A stretch of DNA of 64,000 bases from positions 930,001 through 994,000 of the forward strand of contig NZ_CP033917.1 in assembly GCF_003815655.1 (NCBI RefSeq). Direction: 5' to 3'. This stretch comes from Chryseobacterium sp. G0201 (GTDB lineage: Bacteria > Bacteroidota > Bacteroidia > Flavobacteriales > Weeksellaceae). Positions within the stretch are counted from its first letter, which is position 1. The number at the start of each line of letters is the position of its first letter. Positions 60,626-64,000 of this stretch are shown one piece after another. The position numbers and the translations under genes are program-made. The notes under the pieces are model-generated. The model was given only the letters and a program-made list of their open reading frames with translations. It was not told the DNA's origin and ran no database searches.

Positions 60626-61630
60626 TTACAAATTTTCCTCCGCTATTTTAGCTTTAAAATTTTCAAGCGTATCTGCTAAAGATGCATTAGATTTTCCGCC
60701 AGCTGCATTAATGTGACCTCCTCCACTGAAATATTTTCTCGAGAACTGATTTACATCCACATCATCTTTGCTTCTGAAAGATATTTTAATGAAATCATCA
60801 TACAAATCTTCCATAAAGAACGCAGACATTCTTACGCCAACAATACTCAATCCGTAATTCACAAAACCTTCGGTATCTCCTTTCTGGAAACCGTATTCCT
60901 GAAGTTCTTTTCTTGTTAAGTATAAAACAGCTACTTTACCGTCATTCACCACTTCAATTCTTCCTAAAATCAAAGCCAATAAATGAAGACGTGAAACCGT
61001 GTTGGTATCCCAAGTATTGGAAGTTATAATCGAAGGATCGGCTCCTTTTTCAATTAAATTGGCAATAATTCTATGTGTCGCCGCACTTGTAGAACGGAAA
61101 CGGAAACCTCCTGTATCCGTCATAATTCCTGTGTAAAGACATTCTGCAATATCTTTATTCACCAAATGTTCATCATTCATTGCTTCAATAAAGTGATAAA
61201 CCATTTGACACGTTGCAGGAATTATGGTATCAGAATAGACATAATCAAATTGTTCAGGCTGCTGATGGTGGTCAATAAGAATTTTTTTAGCTCTGGCTTT
61301 TACTAACCAGTCACCCAAAATGCCGATTCTTGCAGGCGAATTAAAATCAAGACAGAAAATAACATCAGCTTCATTAATAAGATCAAAAGCTACCTTTCTT
61401 TTGTATTCTGCAACAATGTTTTTTCTTGCCTCAGGCATCCATTTCAGAAACTTAGGAAAATCGTTAGGTACAACCACTTCCGCATTGATCCCTTTTGCGT
61501 GCAAATAATGCTTCAAGCCCAAGCTAGAACCAATAGCATCTCCATCCGGATTATAGTGTGTAAGAATAACTATTTTGTTTTCAGGAATAAGAAGTGTATT
61601 AATTTCTAAAAGTTCTATGGGTGTAAACAT
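60626..61630 (-). CDS. nrnA: DHH/DHHA1 phosphoesterase, oligoribonuclease/PAP phosphatase NrnA family
   Basis: This 334-aa protein has the first metal motif HYNPDGDAIGSSLGL (about 25-39), the second LDFNSP, then LIDHHQQP (the DHH motif) and GIMTDTGGFRF. The DHHA1 domain ends with GGGHINAAGG. NrnA-type enzymes degrade nanoRNA and dephosphorylate 3'-phosphoadenosine 5'-phosphate. Length and motifs fit the short bifunctional form. It is a single gene, convergent with the patatin gene across a repeat. Confidence 0.93.
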   Translation of the reverse strand: MFTPIELLEINTLLIPENKIVILTHYNPDGDAIGSSLGLKHYLHAKGINAEVVVPNDFPKFLKWMPEARKNIVAEYKRKVAFDLINEADVIFCLDFNSPARIGILGDWLVKARAKKILIDHHQQPEQFDYVYSDTIIPATCQMVYHFIEAMNDEHLVNKDIAECLYTGIMTDTGGFRFRSTSAATHRIIANLIEKGADPSIITSNTWDTNTVSRLHLLALILGRIEVVNDGKVAVLYLTRKELQEYGFQKGDTEGFVNYGLSIVGVRMSAFFMEDLYDDFIKISFRSKDDVDVNQFSRKYFSGGGHINAAGGKSNASLADTLENFKAKIAEENL

Positions 61631-61783
61631 TTATTTTCTTTAAATTTGAGTCTTCAAAGATAGAGCTTTTAAATAAATCATTAGTCATTATTTTTAAACA
61701 GCGCGTAAGTCATTTATTCATGGGCGTGATAAAATTAATGATAAAAAAAGATTCAACTTTTTCTAAAAAAAGAGTGGTTAAGT

Positions 61784-61813
61784 TTGGAACTTATAAAAAA
61801 ATCTATATCTTTG
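61784..61813 (+). promoter_or_regulatory. Promoter of rpmH
   Basis: TTG (61784-61786) and TATCTTTG (61806-61813) are spaced by exactly 19 bases, a near-perfect match to the Bacteroidota consensus. The rpmH ATG is 44 bases downstream of the -7 element. It is the best promoter of the window. Confidence 0.75.
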
Positions 61814-61856
61814 CAACCTGAAAAATTAATATTAATTACGACTTAAATATATAGTA

Positions 61857-62015
61857 ATGAGTAAAAGAACATTCCAACCATCGGAGAGAAAAAAAAGAAA
61901 CAAACACGGTTTCAGAGAAAGAATGTCAACGCCTAACGGGAGAAGAGTTTTGGCAGCAAGAAGAGCTAAAGGTAGAAAGAGTCTATCTGTAAGTTCTGCA
62001 AGAGCTAAGAGATAA
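61857..62015 (+). CDS. rpmH: 50S ribosomal protein L34
   Basis: A 52-codon gene starts [19 protein letters not shown] and continues [22 protein letters not shown], the universally conserved L34 sequence. It is strongly basic. It has its own strong promoter and a strong terminator. Unlike the classic arrangement, no rnpA or dnaA gene follows; ftsE does. Confidence 0.96.
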   Translation: MSKRTFQPSERKKRNKHGFRERMSTPNGRRVLAARRAKGRKSLSVSSARAKR

Positions 62016-62035
62016 TATCTTAAATTACAATATAC

Positions 62036-62070
62036 AAAAATGCTTGAGAAGAACTTTTTCAGGCATTTTT
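62036..62070 (+). terminator. Terminator after rpmH
   Basis: The 15-bp stem AAAAATGCTTGAGAA / TTTTCAGGCATTTTT has two wobble or mismatch positions and is followed by T-rich sequence. It is positioned 21 bp after the rpmH stop. Confidence 0.85.
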
Positions 62071-62169
62071 TGTTGTTAAAATTTACTAAAATTTAGTTTC
62101 TTTAGGTTTCTTTTTTCTATTTTTAAGATCTGAAAAAATATTTTAGAAATAGCCTCTTAAATTTGAATT

Positions 62170-62880
62170 ATGCCACATACAAATATCTCCGGAGATAGCA
62201 TCATAAGTTTACAACACGCGAAGATTGCTCAAAAAAACTTCACGGTTCTTTCTGATGTGAATCTTAACATCAAAAAAGGCCGATTCTGTTATCTTATCGG
62301 AAAAACCGGTTCCGGGAAAAGCTCATTATTAAAGACTCTTTACGGACACATCCCGTTAGCGTCAGGACATGGAGCTGTTGTTGGTTTTGATCTCGCAAAA
62401 ATGAGAACTTCCGACATCCCAAACCTTAGAAGAAAATTAGGAATTGTTTTCCAGGATTTCCAATTGCTTTCTGACAGAACTGTTGAGAAAAATCTGAAAT
62501 TCGTTCTTGAAGCTACCGGATGGAGCGATAAAATAAAAATGGAAGACCGTATCAACGAGGTTCTTGGAAGCGTAAATATGAAAAGTAAAAAGCACAAAAT
62601 GCCTCACGAACTTTCTGGTGGAGAACAACAGCGTGTGGCGATTGCAAGAGCTTTATTAAACCATCCAGATCTTATCTTAGCCGATGAGCCAACGGGAAAC
62701 CTTGACCCTGAAACTTCAAATGAAATTATGACATTACTGAAACAAGTTGCTCTAGAAAACGGAGCTGCGGTAGTAATGGCAACACATGATTATCATATGA
62801 TTCAAAATTTTCCTGGAGAGGCGATCAGATGTGAAGATGGAAAAGTTTCTGTATTGGATACAGCAGAATTATTTGAATAA
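62170..62880 (+). CDS. ftsE: Cell-division ABC transporter ATP-binding protein FtsE
   Basis: This 236-aa ATPase has Walker A GKTGSGKS (about 44-51), the Q-loop at VFQDFQLL, signature LSGGEQQR, Walker [13 protein letters not shown] and the H-loop ATHDYH. The sequence, notably the short linker and ADEPTGNLD, fits the FtsE/LolD branch. FtsE pairs with FtsX to control cell-wall hydrolases at the septum; ftsX is not adjacent here. TAAATTTG at 62158-62165 ends only 4 bases before the ATG. The short repeat-like stretch 62883-62935 follows. Confidence 0.9.
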   Translation: MPHTNISGDSIISLQHAKIAQKNFTVLSDVNLNIKKGRFCYLIGKTGSGKSSLLKTLYGHIPLASGHGAVVGFDLAKMRTSDIPNLRRKLGIVFQDFQLLSDRTVEKNLKFVLEATGWSDKIKMEDRINEVLGSVNMKSKKHKMPHELSGGEQQRVAIARALLNHPDLILADEPTGNLDPETSNEIMTLLKQVALENGAAVVMATHDYHMIQNFPGEAIRCEDGKVSVLDTAELFE

Positions 62881-62882
62881 AA

Positions 62883-62935
62883 TTAAAAGATTCAGAAAAT
62901 TAAGAGATTTAGATATTAATAACTTTTAAAATCTA
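62883..62935. repeat. Short AT-rich repeat-like stretch after ftsE
   Basis: The words AAAATTAAGAGATTTAGATATTAA and AAAATCTAATTTCTAACTTC form an imperfect inverted structure with wording similar to 49314-49385. No other feature fits the gap between the convergent ftsE and trmN6 genes. Confidence 0.3.
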
Positions 62936-63637
62936 ATTTCTAACTTCTTTAAAGACATGAAACTCTTTCGTGAGTTCAAGATATTGGTCCGAGTATTGTC
63001 TCGGACTTTTTTCTATAATAAATTCAGATTCTTCGAGTTGATTTTCAATTAAAGAAAACTCCAAGATCAATCTTTTTACTTTTGAATTTTCTATTCCTTT
63101 AATGTTGATTCTTCGCGTTAAAAATAATTGATTTTCTTTAGCAATTTCAATAAAATCACTTCCAACCTCGGCAGGAATAATTACAGAAAAAATTCCTTTT
63201 TCAGAAAGTAACTTAGATGATTTTGAGATTAATTGTTGAAAGTTTAATTCAACCGTTTGCCGGGCAATTTTATCTTTTTCAGATCCGGATTCTTCAAAAT
63301 AAGGTGGATTAGAAACTATTAAATCAAATTTTTCTTCTGTTTCAAAATTTTTAAAATCATGAAGAATATTTTTTAACCTTGAATTAAATTTAGACTTCTC
63401 GAAATTACATTTTGTAAGATGTACAGCTTCTTCATTAATATCTAAACCTAAAAATTCAGCTTTTGGATTTCTTTGAGCTAACATTAAAGAAATCAAACCC
63501 GTTCCTGTTCCGACTTCTAGGACTTTAGACTTGTTATCAATATTCGCTAAAGCGCCTAACAAAACCCCGTCTGTTCCTACACGGAAGACATTTTTAGACT
63601 GATAAATTTCGAATTGTTTAAACGTAAAAGGCTTCAC
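62933..63637 (-). CDS. trmN6: tRNA1(Val) (adenine(37)-N6)-methyltransferase family
   Basis: This 234-aa protein begins KPFTFKQFEIYQSKNVFRVGTDGVLLGAL, as in YfiC/TrmN6. It has SAM motif I VLEVGTGTGLISLML and the adenine N6-methyltransferase motif SNPPYFEES. It modifies A37 of a tRNA. The start codon is GTG (complement of 63635-63637). It shares one base with the TAG stop of the upstream histidine-kinase gene, giving coupled translation. The exact tRNA substrate is inferred from E. coli. Confidence 0.88.
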   Translation of the reverse strand: MKPFTFKQFEIYQSKNVFRVGTDGVLLGALANIDNKSKVLEVGTGTGLISLMLAQRNPKAEFLGLDINEEAVHLTKCNFEKSKFNSRLKNILHDFKNFETEEKFDLIVSNPPYFEESGSEKDKIARQTVELNFQQLISKSSKLLSEKGIFSVIIPAEVGSDFIEIAKENQLFLTRRINIKGIENSKVKRLILEFSLIENQLEESEFIIEKSPRQYSDQYLELTKEFHVFKEVRN

Positions 63638-64000
63638 TATAAATTGGTTGGCAATGTGATTGTGAATGTTGAACCTTTTCCTACTTCAGATTTCACAGAG
63701 ATTTCTCCTTTGTAATCTTCCACCATTTTTCTGACCATGGAGAGACCAAGTCCCATCCCACTATTTTTTGACGTGAAATTAGGCTCAAAAATCCTTTCAT
63801 ATATATTTTCAGGAATCCCAATACCATTATCTTGAATAGAAACCATCACCCTTCTCTGATGCTGTTCTACATCCACATTAATAATCAATTTTCTTTCATC
63901 ACTTTCGGCTTGTTTAGCATTGGTAACAAGATTTGTAATGATTCTGGACAGATAAATCCTATCCATATTGATCATGATATTACTCTTATTGGAATGTATA
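63637..64000 (-). CDS. Sensor histidine kinase, C-terminal part (cut by window edge)
   Basis: The reading frame is open to base 64000, so the N-terminal part (sensor and dimerisation regions) lies outside the window. The visible ATPase domain has the N box NLVTNAKQAE, G1 box DNGIGIPE, F box with IYERIFEPNFTSK and G2 box GMGLGLSMV. The C-terminus is TFTITLPTNL. It is cotranscribed with trmN6, whose GTG start overlaps its stop. The response regulator partner is not visible. Confidence 0.9.
   Translation of the reverse strand, partial: IHSNKSNIMINMDRIYLSRIITNLVTNAKQAESDERKLIINVDVEQHQRRVMVSIQDNGIGIPENIYERIFEPNFTSKNSGMGLGLSMVRKMVEDYKGEISVKSEVGKGSTFTITLPTNL

Noticed and set aside
1..64000. Mobile elements, prophage, CRISPR arrays, rRNA operons
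   Set aside because: No transposase, integrase, phage structural gene, regular repeat-spacer array or rRNA sequence was seen on either strand.

Overview
The window reads as a chromosomal segment of a Flavobacteriia species, most likely Chryseobacterium or a close Weeksellaceae relative. The reasons are low GC, TAnnTTTG-type promoter elements, type IX secretion (T9SS) C-terminal sorting domains, bacillithiol synthesis (BshB1), a long Bacteroidota-type NusB, an exbB-exbD-exbD-tonB operon, and the RlmD / DUF6452 / DUF6048 gene order. The genus is inferred from gene content and recalled gene order; no database search was made.

Layout. 1-7 kb (minus): the 5' end of a secreted GEVED-type protein, a 47-codon secreted mini-ORF, and two tandem paralogous secreted zinc metallopeptidases with T9SS tails. 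7-9.7 kb: an outer-membrane-like protein, a lipoprotein and rRNA methyltransferase RlmD. 9.8-15 kb: a thioredoxin-fold lipoprotein without a CXXC motif and the sdhCAB operon, which has a well-formed promoter and a CRP/FNR-like dyad. 15-24 kb: ComEC, LpxB, DUF2480, DUF937, small ribosomal protein THX, a MATE transporter, an ankyrin protein and AspS. 24-28.5 kb: a non-homologous end-joining locus, ku followed by a ligD split by a -1 frameshift in a run of nine A. 28.5-33.5 kb: an SDR, nusB-DUF1573-yajC, an ABC exporter and a PUR-family nucleic-acid-binding protein. 33.6-40.5 kb: tRNA-His, bshB1, then a TonB energising operon next to a small membrane protein, a PstS-like lipoprotein and a TPR protein. 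40.7-50 kb: leuS, a lipocalin-like lipoprotein, an acyltransferase-glycosyltransferase-unknown trio facing waaA (Kdo transferase), DUF1648, an NlpC/P60 hydrolase and an O-methyltransferase. 50-57 kb: an unlisted 51-codon basic ORF, an OmpA lipoprotein, tilS, an ECF-type sigma factor, a thioredoxin/peroxiredoxin fusion and DsbD. 57-64 kb: an orphan exbD paralogue, lipoproteins, an alpha/beta hydrolase, a patatin, NrnA, rpmH, ftsE, trmN6 and the C-terminal end of a histidine kinase.

No insertion sequence, prophage, CRISPR array or rRNA operon is visible. Most of the window is ordinary core chromosome. The points most worth checking are the ligD frameshift, the dyad at the sdh promoter, the small unlisted ORFs, the orphan exbD, the sigma factor / thiol-redox cluster, and several intergenic repeat-like stretches.
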